Positions 1 to 8,425 of a DNA stretch of 64,000 nt are shown piece after piece (position 1 is the stretch's first letter; each line of letters begins with the position of its first letter). The stretch covers positions 3,162,001-3,226,000 of the forward strand of contig NZ_AP024660.1 in assembly GCF_019977395.1 (NCBI RefSeq), read 5' to 3'. Position numbers and translations under genes: made by a program. The stretch comes from Arthrobacter sp. NicSoilC5. GTDB taxonomy: Bacteria > Actinomycetota > Actinomycetes > Actinomycetales > Micrococcaceae. A model generated the notes under the pieces. That model searched no databases and was not told where the DNA came from. It saw only the letters and a program-made list of their open reading frames with translations.

Positions 1-1205
1 GAGGCGCCGGCGGATTCCTCGCCGCCGAACGCGCCTTCACCGGACAGCAGGCCGGGGACGAACCATTTGAAGCCCACCGGGACCTCCACGAGCTTGCGGC
101 CCAGGCTCTGCGCCACGCGGTCGATGATGGAGGAGGACACCAGGGTCTTGCCCACCACCGAGGCCGGGTTCCAGCCGCTGCGGTTGCGGTAAAGGTAGTC
201 GATGGCTACGGCGAGGTAGTGGTTGGGGTTCATCAGTCCGCCGTCAGGGGTGACGATGCCGTGGCGGTCGGCGTCGGCGTCATTGCCGGTGGCGACATCG
301 AAGGTGGATCCGCCGGCAGCCATCCGCTGGATCAGCGATGCCATGGCGGACGGCGATGAGCAGTCCATCCGGATCTTCTCGTCCCAGTCCAGGGTCATGA
401 ACGCCCACTGCGGATCCACCGTGGGGTTCACCACGGTGAGGTCCAGGTGGTGGCGCTCGGCGATCTCGCCCCAGTAGTCCACGGAGGCCCCGCCCATGGG
501 GTCGGCGCCGATCCGGACGCCGGCCTCGCGGATGGCGTCCAGGTTCAGGACGGACGGAAGATCGTCCACGTAGCTGGAGAGGAAATCGAACTTTCCGGTG
601 GTGTCCGCGGACTGCGCGTCGCCCAGCGGAATCCGCTTCACGCCGCGCAGGCCGTTTTCCAGCAGCTCATTGGCCCGGTTGGCGATCCAGCCCGTGGCGT
701 CCGAGTCAGCCGGGCCGCCGTGCGGGGGGTTGTACTTGAAGCCGCCGTCGGCCGGCGGGTTGTGGCTGGGCGTCACCACGATGCCGTCAGCCTGCGGGGC
801 CCCGGGCGCCGCCTTCCGGTTGTAGGTGAGGATGGCGTGGCTCAGTGCCGGCGTGGGGGTGTAGCCGTGCCGGGCATCGACCAGCACCTGGACGCCGTTG
901 GCGGCGAGGACCTCGAGGGCCGAGTTCTGTGCCGGCTCGCTCAGTGCGTGGGTGTCCTTGGCCAGGAACAGCGGACCGGTGACGCCCTGCGCCGCCCGGT
1001 ACTCCACGATGGCCTGGGTGATGGCCACGATGTGCTGCTCGTTGAAGGAGGCCTTAAGGCTGGATCCCCGGTGCCCGGATGTCCCGAACACCACGCGCTG
1101 GCCGGGATCACTGAGGTCCGGCGCGATGTCGTAATACGCGTCAAGGAGCGCAGTGATGTCAACAAGGTCCTGGGGTTGGGCAACTGTACCCGCGCGGCTA
1201 GCCAT
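1..1205 (-). CDS. pgm: phosphoglucomutase, alpha-D-glucose-specific (partial, C-terminus outside the window)
   Basis: Interconverts glucose 1-phosphate and glucose 6-phosphate, linking glycolysis to glycogen, trehalose and cell-wall sugar supply in the cytoplasm. It begins at an ATG (1205-1203) reading [10 protein letters not shown] and stays open to the window edge, about 401 residues. Visible signatures are the early [10 protein letters not shown] segment, the phosphoserine loop TPSHNPP, and the metal-binding DADADR near 260-280. About 25-30% of the expected ~545 residues is missing because the window ends, not because the gene is broken. The 241-base gap to the divergent NERD gene should hold promoters for both. 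The family call is firm; the exact start is likely. Confidence 0.93.
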   Translation of the reverse strand, partial: MASRAGTVAQPQDLVDITALLDAYYDIAPDLSDPGQRVVFGTSGHRGSSLKASFNEQHIVAITQAIVEYRAAQGVTGPLFLAKDTHALSEPAQNSALEVLAANGVQVLVDARHGYTPTPALSHAILTYNRKAAPGAPQADGIVVTPSHNPPADGGFKYNPPHGGPADSDATGWIANRANELLENGLRGVKRIPLGDAQSADTTGKFDFLSSYVDDLPSVLNLDAIREAGVRIGADPMGGASVDYWGEIAERHHLDLTVVNPTVDPQWAFMTLDWDEKIRMDCSSPSAMASLIQRMAAGGSTFDVATGNDADADRHGIVTPDGGLMNPNHYLAVAIDYLYRNRSGWNPASVVGKTLVSSSIIDRVAQSLGRKLVEVPVGFKWFVPGLLSGEGAFGGEESAGA

Positions 1206-1393
1206 GGCTCCAGCATGCCAGAAGCTGGCAGGAGTCAAAACGATCCGCCCAGAATCCGGACGCTGTGACCTGCTGTGACGGACGCAAACCAAGTAGTCAA
1301 CCTGAGTACACGGCCGCAAAAGTACCTATATACCGGGCCTTCCGTGCCCTGCTAATTTCAAGAAAATTCCACGAAAACACGCGAAAGGAACGG

Positions 1394-1404
1394 ACGACGG
1401 CGGG
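1394..1404 (+). repeat. intergenic 11-mer ACGACGGCGGG, copy 1
   Basis: This exact 11-base word lies 42 bases upstream of the NERD gene start. The same word occurs in four other intergenic gaps of the window. Function unknown. Confidence 0.5.
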
Positions 1405-1446
1405 CCGCCGGCGTCGTCCTGTCCGGCAAGGAAACGGGGACGTCCA

Positions 1447-2403
1447 ATGGGGGCAGGAGACGGGGCAGCGGAACAGTCCAGGCTTGCTGCCGAGCGCGTT
1501 GCACGGCTGAAGCGGCGGCTGGACCAGGCCGAACATTCCACCAAGGCATGGGACGCCGGTGCGGTGGGGGAGCGGATGGTGGCCGACAAGCTCAGCGATC
1601 TGGTTCCCCGCGGCTGGTACGTACTCCACGATGTCCATTGGCCGGGCAGGCCAAAGGCAAACCTGGACCATGTCCTGGTGGGCCCGGGCGGCGTGGTGGT
1701 GGTGGATTCGAAGAACTGGACCGGTGAGGTGCGGGTGGCTTCCGGGGTGCTGTGGCAGGGCCGTTACGCGCGGACCCAGGCCGTGGAGGGCGCCCTGGCC
1801 CAGTGCGCCGCTGTCGCCTCGGTGCTGGCTCCGCCGCACCGCAGGCTGGTGCGTCCGCTCATTTGCATGGCTGCGCAGCCGGACCTTTTCGGGGTGACGG
1901 CCTCGGACGTCGCCGTGGCCGGTTCCCAGCGGGTTGTCGGGGCCATCGAGGCGTTGCCTGCCGTCCTTGACCAGCAGGCAGTCGTGGGCCTCTATGAGGA
2001 GCTGGGCCGGCAGCTTACGCATGAGCAGGAGCCGGGCATCACGGCCCTGCGCAACGTGCGCCCGGGAACGGTGGTGCGCCCGGCGGGTGCGCTGCCCCCA
2101 GCCGGCCCCGCGGTGCCCCCGGCACGTAAAACCGGCTCCGGCGACGAGGCCGCCAGGGCCCGCAGTGCAGCGCGGCACCCCGCCGGCCGGGCCCTGCCGC
2201 CACGGGAAAAACCGGCAGGCCAGGGGACCAGCGGGACGGCTGGGGTGTCGGCAAAAAAGCGGTCAGCGCGACCGGCCGGCCCGGGGCGCCACGGCCGGAA
2301 CGCCAAAGCGCAGCAGCACGGCAGTACCAGCGGAGGAAAGCTGGCGCTGCTGGCTGCATTCGTTATTTTCGCCGTCTATATCCTGCCCTACTTGGCCCGT
2401 TAG
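1447..2403 (+). CDS. NERD-domain protein with C-terminal membrane anchor
   Basis: A 318-residue protein. An N-terminal charged helix is followed by a nuclease-related (NERD) domain at about 38-150, with GERMVADKL, LDHVLVGPGG and VVVDSKNWTGEV. The Asp followed by D-S-K matches the restriction-endonuclease-like core of the family. A Pro/Ala/Lys-rich linker at about 205-290 leads to one transmembrane helix at the extreme C-terminus (LALLAAFVIFAVYILPYL). Most of the protein is probably cytoplasmic with a tail anchor. NERD proteins are thought to act on DNA or in stress responses, but this one's role is not shown. Its last bases overlap the convergent LysR-type gene by 41 bp. Confidence 0.8.
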   Translation: MGAGDGAAEQSRLAAERVARLKRRLDQAEHSTKAWDAGAVGERMVADKLSDLVPRGWYVLHDVHWPGRPKANLDHVLVGPGGVVVVDSKNWTGEVRVASGVLWQGRYARTQAVEGALAQCAAVASVLAPPHRRLVRPLICMAAQPDLFGVTASDVAVAGSQRVVGAIEALPAVLDQQAVVGLYEELGRQLTHEQEPGITALRNVRPGTVVRPAGALPPAGPAVPPARKTGSGDEAARARSAARHPAGRALPPREKPAGQGTSGTAGVSAKKRSARPAGPGRHGRNAKAQQHGSTSGGKLALLAAFVIFAVYILPYLAR

Positions 2404-3292
2404 CTTCCCGGCCGCCGCCCCCGGGCTGCAGCAGGGTTCCGGCGGCCGTCCGGACAGCCGCGCCCAGCCGCGCGAGCCGGTCTGAATCCAGGGCCCACGC
2501 CTGCCAGTAGAGGGCCACATCCTGGTGGGTGTCCTCCTCCAGCCGGACCAGGACGCCGTCGGCCAGTTCGCCGGTGAGTTGAAGCTCCGGGATCATTCCC
2601 CAGCCCAGGCCGGCCGTGACGGCTGCCAGGAACCCCTGGGAAGAAGGCACGGTGTGCGTGGGGGGAAGTCCAGGCACGCTCTTTCCGGTGAGCAGTTGCT
2701 GCTGAAGCGTGTCCTTCGTGTTGAATTTCAGCACCGGCATTGCCGCCCAGTCCACCCTGCCGGAGGCGGAAAAGCGGCGGCGCAGCGCGGGGGCGGCCAC
2801 CGGGATGTAGCGCATGGATCCCAGCAGTTCCACGCGGCACCCGCTGACCGGGACGGGGTCGGACGTCACCGCGCCCATCACCGCACCGTCGCGGAGCAGT
2901 TGGCTGCTGTAGCCCTGGTCCTCCACGTGGAGGTCCAGTGCAGAGTCCTCCCAGCCCGCGGCCTGGTGCAGGACCGGAATGAACCACGTGGCCAGCGAGT
3001 CGGCGTTCACGGCCACCGGCAGGTGGGCCCGTGCCGGCGACCCCGCCCCCAGCGCTGCTGACGTTTCCGCCTCGAGTACCTGCACCTGCCGGGCCATCCG
3101 CAGCATCAGCGCACCGGCGTCCGTGGCGGTACAGGGCACCCGGCGGCGTACCAGGACCTGGCCCACGGATGCTTCCAGCGCCTTGATCCGCTGGCTCACC
3201 GCGGACGGCGTGATCCGGAGCAGGTCTGCCGCGGCCTCAAAGGTTCCTTCGTCCATGACGGCGGCGAGGGCTTTCAAGTGCTCGAGGTTCAT
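2363..3292 (-). CDS. LysR-family regulator of the ArgP/LysG type
   Basis: A 309-residue transcription factor with an N-terminal winged helix-turn-helix (residues 1-60, ITPSAVSQRIKALE) and a LysR substrate-binding domain. It reads divergently from a LysE exporter gene with 70 bases between them, which is the classical LysG-LysE arrangement. By that analogy it should activate the exporter when basic amino acids accumulate. The C-terminus ends in a basic tail and overlaps the end of the NERD gene. ArgP/LysG assignment rests on the sequence feel of the HTH and on the neighbour; the effector is inferred. Confidence 0.85.
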   Translation of the reverse strand: MNLEHLKALAAVMDEGTFEAAADLLRITPSAVSQRIKALEASVGQVLVRRRVPCTATDAGALMLRMARQVQVLEAETSAALGAGSPARAHLPVAVNADSLATWFIPVLHQAAGWEDSALDLHVEDQGYSSQLLRDGAVMGAVTSDPVPVSGCRVELLGSMRYIPVAAPALRRRFSASGRVDWAAMPVLKFNTKDTLQQQLLTGKSVPGLPPTHTVPSSQGFLAAVTAGLGWGMIPELQLTGELADGVLVRLEEDTHQDVALYWQAWALDSDRLARLGAAVRTAAGTLLQPGGGGREANGPSRAGYRRRK

Positions 3293-3362
3293 GAAGATAT
3301 TCTAATGACAATCAAGAATCCGTTATTTGCCTTCACTGAGCGGGAATCTTACGGTCATTGGT
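3293..3362. promoter_or_regulatory. divergent control region between the LysG-type regulator and the LysE-type exporter
   Basis: Seventy bases separate the two start codons. The part nearest the regulator (about 3296-3330) is markedly A/T-rich for this genome and contains TTCT-AATGACAATCA-AGAAT, an imperfect dyad. This is where a LysR-family operator and the exporter promoter would be expected. Confidence 0.5.
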
Positions 3363-3959
3363 ATGTGGGCTGCAGGAATTACGGGAATGCTGACCGGGCT
3401 GGCGCTGATCGTGGCGATCGGCGCCCAGAATGCCTTTGTGCTGCGCCAAGGTATCCGCCGGGAGCACATTGGCCCAGTGGTGGCCGTCTGCATGGCTGGT
3501 GACGCCCTGCTGATCGTGGCCGGCACGGCGGGTATCGGGGCGCTGGTCACCCGGTTCCCCGGAGTGCTGGAAGTCCTGCGCTGGGCGGGAGCCGCCTACC
3601 TGCTGTGGTTCGCGGTGCGGTCCTTTATGGCTGCGGCCAGGCCTGCCGCGCTGGCGGAACAGGCGCCCAGGTCCAGGAGTTCGGTCATCGCAACCACGGC
3701 GGCCCTGACATTCCTCAACCCGCATGTCTACCTGGACACCGTGGTGCTGCTGGGCAGCCTTGCCAACCAGCAGGGTCCTGACCTGCGCTGGACTTTCGCC
3801 GGCGGCGCCGTGGCCGGAAGCGTCCTGTGGTTTTCAGTCCTCGGGTACGGGGCGCGGGCGCTCGCAGGAGTGCTGGCAAGCCCCCGCACCTGGCGGTGGA
3901 TCGACGCTGCCATCGGCGTCCTGATGGTGGTCCTGGCCGTCCGTCTGATCCTGCACTGA
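3363..3959 (+). CDS. LysE-family amino-acid exporter
   Basis: A membrane exporter of about 198 residues with six hydrophobic segments, starting MWAAGITGMLTG and carrying the LysE-typical IGAQNAFVLRQGI motif near residue 20 and NPHVYLDTVVLLG near 120. It should export basic amino acids such as lysine or arginine across the cytoplasmic membrane. An upstream in-frame TTG at 3327 would add 12 hydrophilic residues; the ATG at 3363 fits the family N-terminus better. It is paired with the divergent LysR-type regulator. Confidence 0.88.
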   Translation: MWAAGITGMLTGLALIVAIGAQNAFVLRQGIRREHIGPVVAVCMAGDALLIVAGTAGIGALVTRFPGVLEVLRWAGAAYLLWFAVRSFMAAARPAALAEQAPRSRSSVIATTAALTFLNPHVYLDTVVLLGSLANQQGPDLRWTFAGGAVAGSVLWFSVLGYGARALAGVLASPRTWRWIDAAIGVLMVVLAVRLILH

Positions 3960-3993
3960 AGTAGGCTGTAGCCAGATTCGCAGGGGAGGAATC

Positions 3994-4500
3994 ATGACCA
4001 ACCAGCCGTCCCAGGGGCCCGATTACCAGCGTCCCGAAAACCAGCCCAACGGTTCGCCATGGCCCGGGTACCGGCCACCGGCCCAGTACGGGCAAGGCCA
4101 GTACGGGCAGGCCCAGTACAACCAGCCGCAGTACGGGCAGGCCCAGTACAACCAGCCGCAGTACGGACAGGCACCATATAGCCAGGCCCAGTATGGCCAG
4201 CCCCAGTATTTCGGCCAGCCGTCCTACTACGGCGGAACTGTGGAACCGAAGACCCTGAGCATCGCCAGCATGGTCTGCGGCATCGCCTCGGTCATCATGG
4301 GCTGGCTGTTGCTTCCCCAGTTCGCCGCCATCATCACCGGCCACCTGGCACTGCGCCGCGAACCCTCGGGCAAGGGGATGTCCATTACCGGCCTGGTGCT
4401 GGGCTACCTCTGCCTGCTGGGGTACGGGGCGCTCTGGCTGCTGTTCATCATTGGCGTGGCCGTCGCCGGCACCGCCGGGTCAAACACCGGCACGTTCTAA
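3994..4500 (+). CDS. DUF4190 membrane protein with N-terminal Gln/Tyr repeats
   Basis: A 168-residue protein preceded by a clear ribosome binding site (GGGGAGGAATC then ATG). Residues 1-85 are a low-complexity, hydrophilic tail built from repeated YGQAQYNQPQ units. Residues 90-165 form two transmembrane helices with the DUF4190 pattern (MVCGIASVIMGW, AIITGHLALRREPSG, GLVLGYLCLLGY). The tail is probably exposed on one face of the membrane. Function is unknown; similar proteins are common in actinobacteria. Confidence 0.8.
   Translation: MTNQPSQGPDYQRPENQPNGSPWPGYRPPAQYGQGQYGQAQYNQPQYGQAQYNQPQYGQAPYSQAQYGQPQYFGQPSYYGGTVEPKTLSIASMVCGIASVIMGWLLLPQFAAIITGHLALRREPSGKGMSITGLVLGYLCLLGYGALWLLFIIGVAVAGTAGSNTGTF
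4084..4218 (+). repeat. tandem coding repeat (QYGQAQYNQP-type units)
   Basis: In-frame repeats inside the DUF4190 gene. Two exact 30-base copies sit at 4105-4134 and 4135-4164, followed by degenerate units. The exact copies suggest recent duplication or slippage, so the tail length may vary between strains. Confidence 0.85.
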
Positions 4501-4560
4501 CCGGCAGGTGCCAGGCGCGCCGATCCGGCACGAAAGGCGCCCGCGGCACCTGATGCCCAG

Positions 4561-4571
4561 CCCGCCGTCGT
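4561..4571 (-). repeat. intergenic 11-mer ACGACGGCGGG, copy 2
   Basis: Exact copy on the minus strand in the gap between the DUF4190 gene and the end of the NCS1 permease gene. Confidence 0.5.
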
Positions 4572-4591
4572 GCTTACGGAAACAGCGACCC

Positions 4592-6037
4592 TTACCCCTT
4601 CACTGCCTCGGGGGCTGGCACCTCGAGCGGCCGGTCCGGATAGATGGACGCCGCCGGGGCGCGGTTGGTTGCCTTGGCCCAGGGGTAGTAGATGGCCAGG
4701 GTGGCAACGATCCCCACGAGCCAGGAGATGTCCGCGCCGCCCAGCAGCTTGGTGACCGGGCCGGTGTACAGCGACTGCGCCAGGAACGGGACCTGGATGA
4801 CGACGCCGATTCCATAGGAGACCAGGGCGGCGGCGTTCCAGCGGCCGTAACGTCCGTCCGGGTTGTAGAGGGCCGGGATGTCCAGCCGGTCGCGGGAGAT
4901 CTTGTAGTAGTCCACGAGGTTGATCACGGACCAGGGGGTGAACACCATGAGCAGCAGGAGCACGAAGTTCTTGAACAGGTTCAGGAAGTCCTTGCTGGCG
5001 AACAGCGCGATGAGGACGCTGGCGCCGATGACGGCCACGATGAACGCGATCCGGACGGCTTTGGAGACGGTGTCCCGGCGGTTGACGGCGGTGCTGATGG
5101 TGACGCCGCACATGAAGGCGCCGTAGGCGTTGAGGCAGTTCACGGTCAGCTTGCCCGTGACGATCATCAGGTAGATGAAGATGGCGATCAGGCCGCCGCC
5201 GGCAAGGTCTCCCATGTACCCCACCTGGTTCTTCAGGAAGTCCCCGCCGAGTTTGGCGGCGGACAGGCCGCCGGCCAGTGCACCCAGGGTCATGGCCCAC
5301 TGCGCGCCGCCCACCGAGCCCGCGAAGGTGTACCAGAACGTCTTGCGCTCCGAGGTGTCGGCCGGGAGGTAGCGGGAGTAGTCGGCCACGTACGGGCCGA
5401 AGGTCAGCTGCCAGCCCGCACCAAGGGCAATGGCGGTCAGGAAGGTGGGCCATTCGAAGCCCTTGACCATCATCACCTGGGTGACATCGAACTTGGTGAC
5501 GACGGCGACTGTCAGGTACAGGAACCCGGCCAGGCCCAGCACGGTGGCGATGCGGCCCAGCGCATGGATGTACTTGTAGCCCAGGACGGCCAGCAGGGCG
5601 GTGGCGGCACCGAAGATGAGGATCCCGACGGCGGGAGTGTCCACTCCCAGCATGAGGTTGATGGCCTGCCCCGAGAGGACGGTGCCCGTGGAGGCGAACC
5701 CCACGTACATCAGGATGACCAGCGCCAGCGGGATCACCGCTCCGTAGACGCCGAACTGGGCGCGGCTGGAGATCATTTGGGGCAGCCCCAGTTTGGGGCC
5801 CTGGGCAGAGTGGAGGGCCATGACGGCGCCGCCCAGCACGTTGCCCACCAGCAGGCCCACGATGGCCCAGAAGGCATCCGCCCCGAATACCACCGCGAGG
5901 GCGCCATCCACGATGGCGGTGATCTGCGCGTTGGCGCCGAACCACAGCGTGAACTGGCCCCGCGGGTGGCCGTGGCGCTCACCCGGCGGGATCATGTCGA
6001 TCGAACGTGCCTCTACGGCGGTACTGCCTCCGGCCAT
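4592..6037 (-). CDS. NCS1-family nucleobase:cation symporter (cytosine/purine permease type)
   Basis: An integral membrane permease of 481 residues with about 12 hydrophobic segments. Family signatures include FTLWFGANAQITAI near residue 35, LGLPQMISSRAQFGVYGA near 95, and YVADYSRYLPADTS near 210. It should import a nucleobase, hydantoin or related compound with a cation. The ATG at 6037 is preceded by CTGAGGAGTTTGGCC, a good ribosome binding site. A more upstream in-frame ATG lacks one and would add a non-conserved tail. The GntR gene lies 139 bases upstream on the same strand. The substrate cannot be read from the sequence. Confidence 0.87.
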   Translation of the reverse strand: MAGGSTAVEARSIDMIPPGERHGHPRGQFTLWFGANAQITAIVDGALAVVFGADAFWAIVGLLVGNVLGGAVMALHSAQGPKLGLPQMISSRAQFGVYGAVIPLALVILMYVGFASTGTVLSGQAINLMLGVDTPAVGILIFGAATALLAVLGYKYIHALGRIATVLGLAGFLYLTVAVVTKFDVTQVMMVKGFEWPTFLTAIALGAGWQLTFGPYVADYSRYLPADTSERKTFWYTFAGSVGGAQWAMTLGALAGGLSAAKLGGDFLKNQVGYMGDLAGGGLIAIFIYLMIVTGKLTVNCLNAYGAFMCGVTISTAVNRRDTVSKAVRIAFIVAVIGASVLIALFASKDFLNLFKNFVLLLLMVFTPWSVINLVDYYKISRDRLDIPALYNPDGRYGRWNAAALVSYGIGVVIQVPFLAQSLYTGPVTKLLGGADISWLVGIVATLAIYYPWAKATNRAPAASIYPDRPLEVPAPEAVKG

Positions 6038-6176
6038 GGCCAAACTCCTCAGTGATGAAAACGTAAGGTCCATCACATCGGTTTTCGCGCCGCGGAAACA
6101 CCGCGATTCAGGCGCAGCTGTCCGGGGAGCCAGACAGCCCGGCGTGTCGCCGCGGGGTGCCCGGTGCGTGCGGCTG

Positions 6177-6875
6177 CTAGCGGAGCAGCTCCACGTCGGA
6201 GACGAGCTCGATGTGCGCCAGCATGGCGTCGGCCGCTGCCGCAGCGTCCTGCGCACGTACGGCATCCGCGATCTTCCGGTGCGACGCCAGCGACTGTTCC
6301 GGCCTGCCGGGCTGGCCCAGGGATTCCATCCTCGTTTCCAGGATCATCTCCGCGATGAAAGCCATCAGCTGTGCCAGCACCGACGAATGCGCTGCGCCGG
6401 TGATCGCCCGGTGGAACAGCTCGTCACCGTGGGTGCCGCGGTCGCCGTCACTGATTTCCTGTGCCATGACGTCCAGGGCCTTGTCGATCGCGGCGAGGTC
6501 CTGGTCTGTCCGGCGTTCCGCGGCAAGGGCGGCAAGCTTCACTTCCAGGGTGCTGCGGGCTTCCACGATTTCCGGCAGCCGGCTCTGGTGTTCACGCAGG
6601 CCCTTGACCACCGAGGCGACGCTGGGCCTCCGGGCCAGGACCGCTCCGGTGCCGTGTTGCACGTCAATGACGCCCAGGACCTCAAGGGCCACAAGTGCCT
6701 GGGCGAGAGTGGCGCGGGAGACGCCCAGCCGCTCGGCAAGGTCGCGCTCGGCCGGCAGCAGGTCGCCGGGCTTCAGCTGGGCGGACTCGATATAGGCAAG
6801 GATCTGTTCCACCAGCTGCTCGTACAGCCGTGGCCGCGTCACGCGTTCCAGGCCCAGCCGTGCTGTCTTCTCCAC
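6177..6875 (-). CDS. GntR-family (FadR/FCD type) regulator, probably of the malonate operon
   Basis: A 232-residue transcription factor with an N-terminal GntR winged helix (LLPAERDLAERLGVSRATLAQAL, shown only in part by motif) and a C-terminal helical FCD ligand-binding domain. The GTG at 6875 is preceded by AAGGGAGGGCTTT and fits better than an upstream ATG near 6938, which lies inside the promoter region. It is divergent from the malonate carrier gene, and the gap contains an inverted repeat over the probable -35 box. Rhizobial MatR is also a GntR protein next to malonate genes, which supports the assignment. It could alternatively control the NCS1 permease downstream of it. Confidence 0.82.
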   Translation of the reverse strand: MEKTARLGLERVTRPRLYEQLVEQILAYIESAQLKPGDLLPAERDLAERLGVSRATLAQALVALEVLGVIDVQHGTGAVLARRPSVASVVKGLREHQSRLPEIVEARSTLEVKLAALAAERRTDQDLAAIDKALDVMAQEISDGDRGTHGDELFHRAITGAAHSSVLAQLMAFIAEMILETRMESLGQPGRPEQSLASHRKIADAVRAQDAAAAADAMLAHIELVSDVELLR

Positions 6876-6921
6876 AAAGCCCTCCCTTGGGTCTACCGGT
6901 CCAGAATACTCCCTCGTTCTA

Positions 6922-6942
6922 TTGACAGATAGACTCACTGTC
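6922..6942 (+). promoter_or_regulatory. TTGACA box overlapping a GACAG-N9-CTGTC operator, upstream of the malonate carrier gene
   Basis: TTGACA (6922-6927) is a consensus -35 hexamer and overlaps the inverted repeat GACAG (6924-6928) / CTGTC (6938-6942). A protein bound here would block RNA polymerase. The position between a GntR gene and its likely target fits an autoregulated operator. No strong -10 is obvious (candidates near 6943-6954). Confidence 0.5.
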
Positions 6943-7006
6943 TAAGAGGCTAGTCCAGTGAGCCAGTAACTCACGTCACATTCTTTCCCCCAACGGAGGA
7001 CCAACG

Positions 7007-8377
7007 ATGTCCGCTCCTGTCTTGTCGATCATCATCCTGGCGGCGATGTTCCTGCTCGCCACCGTTCTGCCCCTCAATATGGGTGCCCTCGCGTTCGTCG
7101 GTGCCTTCCTGCTCGGCTCCGTGGTGCTGGGCATGTCCACCAACGAGATTCTGGCCAACTTTCCCGGCGGCCTCTTCCTGACCATCGTGGGCGTCACGTA
7201 TCTGTTCGCCATCGCCCAGAACAACGGCACCATCGACCTCCTGGTGCGCGGTGCCGTCAAGTTGGTGGGCAGCCGCGTCGCCCTGATCCCATGGGTCATG
7301 TTCGCGATCACCGCTGTCATCACGGCCGTGGGCGCGCTCTCTCCCGCCGCCGTCGCCATCATTGCCCCCATCGCCCTGAGCTTTGCGGGCAAGTACAAGA
7401 TCAGCCCGCTCCTGATGGGCATGATGGTGATCCACGGCGCGCAGGCGGGCGGCTTCTCACCGATCGCGGTGTACGGGGTCACCGTCAACGGCATCCTGGC
7501 CAAGACCGACCTTGCCTTCAGCCCCACCGCGCTGTTCCTGTCCAGCTTCATCTTCAACCTGGTCATCGCCGTGGTGCTCTTCGTGGTCCTGGGCGGCAGG
7601 AACCTCCTGTCCTCCAAGGTGGGGCACTTCGTGGAGCAGGCGGCAGAAGCCCGCATGTCCGTCAGCGTCGGCGCTAAGGCAGCCGGCGGCGACGTCCCCT
7701 TCAAGGGCTTCGGTTCGGGCATGTACGGCCCCCGGGACCCTGCGGGTGACGGCATCGCCGCCACCAAGGAACGCAAGGACCGGATCCCGCAGCTGGTCAC
7801 CATCGCCGGCCTGATCGTGCTGGCCGTCGTGGCCCTCGGCTTCAAGATGGACGTCGGCTTCGTGTCCATCACCATCGCCATCGTGCTGGCCCTCGTCTCA
7901 CCCGCCGCGCAGAAGGGCGCCATCAACAAGATCAGCTGGTCCACCGTGCTGCTCATCTGCGGCATGCTGACCTTCGTCGGCGTACTCGAGGAAGCCGGCA
8001 CCATCAAATTCGTCTCCAGCGGCGTGGCCGGCATGGGAATGCCGCTCCTCGCAGCCCTGATCATCTGCTTCATCGGCGCCGTGGTGTCCGCCTTCGCCTC
8101 CTCCACCGCCATCCTGGCGGCCCTTATCCCGCTCGCCGTCCCCTTCCTCTCCACCGGCGAAATCGGCGCCGTCGGCGTCATCTGCGCCCTGGCAGTGTCC
8201 GCCACGATCGTTGACGTCTCACCCTTCTCCACCAACGGCGCCCTGGTGCTGGCCAACGCGCCGGAGGGCGTGGACAAGGACAAGTTCTACAAGCGCATCC
8301 TCGGGTACAGCGGGGTGGTCATCGTGGCAGGCCCCATCCTGGCCTGGCTGACGCTGGTGGTTCCCGGCTGGCTCTAG
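7007..8377 (+). CDS. matC: malonate/dicarboxylate carrier, MatC type
   Basis: An integral membrane protein of 456 residues with about 12 transmembrane segments. The N-terminal ~150 residues carry the MatC-type pattern (VLPLNMGALAFVGAFLLG, NEILANFPGGLFLTIVGVTY) and the C-terminal half resembles ion-transporter permeases (DVSPFSTNGALVLANAP). MatC proteins import malonate. A strong ribosome binding site (CGGAGGA, 6995-7000) precedes the ATG. It opens a three-gene operon with a CoA-transferase and a carboxyltransferase and is divergent from a GntR regulator. Malonate is the likeliest substrate, but another dicarboxylate is possible. Confidence 0.83.
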   Translation: MSAPVLSIIILAAMFLLATVLPLNMGALAFVGAFLLGSVVLGMSTNEILANFPGGLFLTIVGVTYLFAIAQNNGTIDLLVRGAVKLVGSRVALIPWVMFAITAVITAVGALSPAAVAIIAPIALSFAGKYKISPLLMGMMVIHGAQAGGFSPIAVYGVTVNGILAKTDLAFSPTALFLSSFIFNLVIAVVLFVVLGGRNLLSSKVGHFVEQAAEARMSVSVGAKAAGGDVPFKGFGSGMYGPRDPAGDGIAATKERKDRIPQLVTIAGLIVLAVVALGFKMDVGFVSITIAIVLALVSPAAQKGAINKISWSTVLLICGMLTFVGVLEEAGTIKFVSSGVAGMGMPLLAALIICFIGAVVSAFASSTAILAALIPLAVPFLSTGEIGAVGVICALAVSATIVDVSPFSTNGALVLANAPEGVDKDKFYKRILGYSGVVIVAGPILAWLTLVVPGWL

Positions 8378-8425
8378 CCGGCATCGCAACCGCCTCCGCC
8401 CTACTTACGAAAGGAAACCCAGCAC

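Noticed and set aside
3327..3362. TTG at 3327 as start of the LysE-type exporter
   Set aside because: The extra 12 residues are hydrophilic and not family-like; ATG 3363 begins directly at the first membrane helix.
4084..4218. Tandem repeats considered as a CRISPR array
   Set aside because: Units are in frame, contiguous without unique spacers, and encode a Gln/Tyr-rich protein tail.
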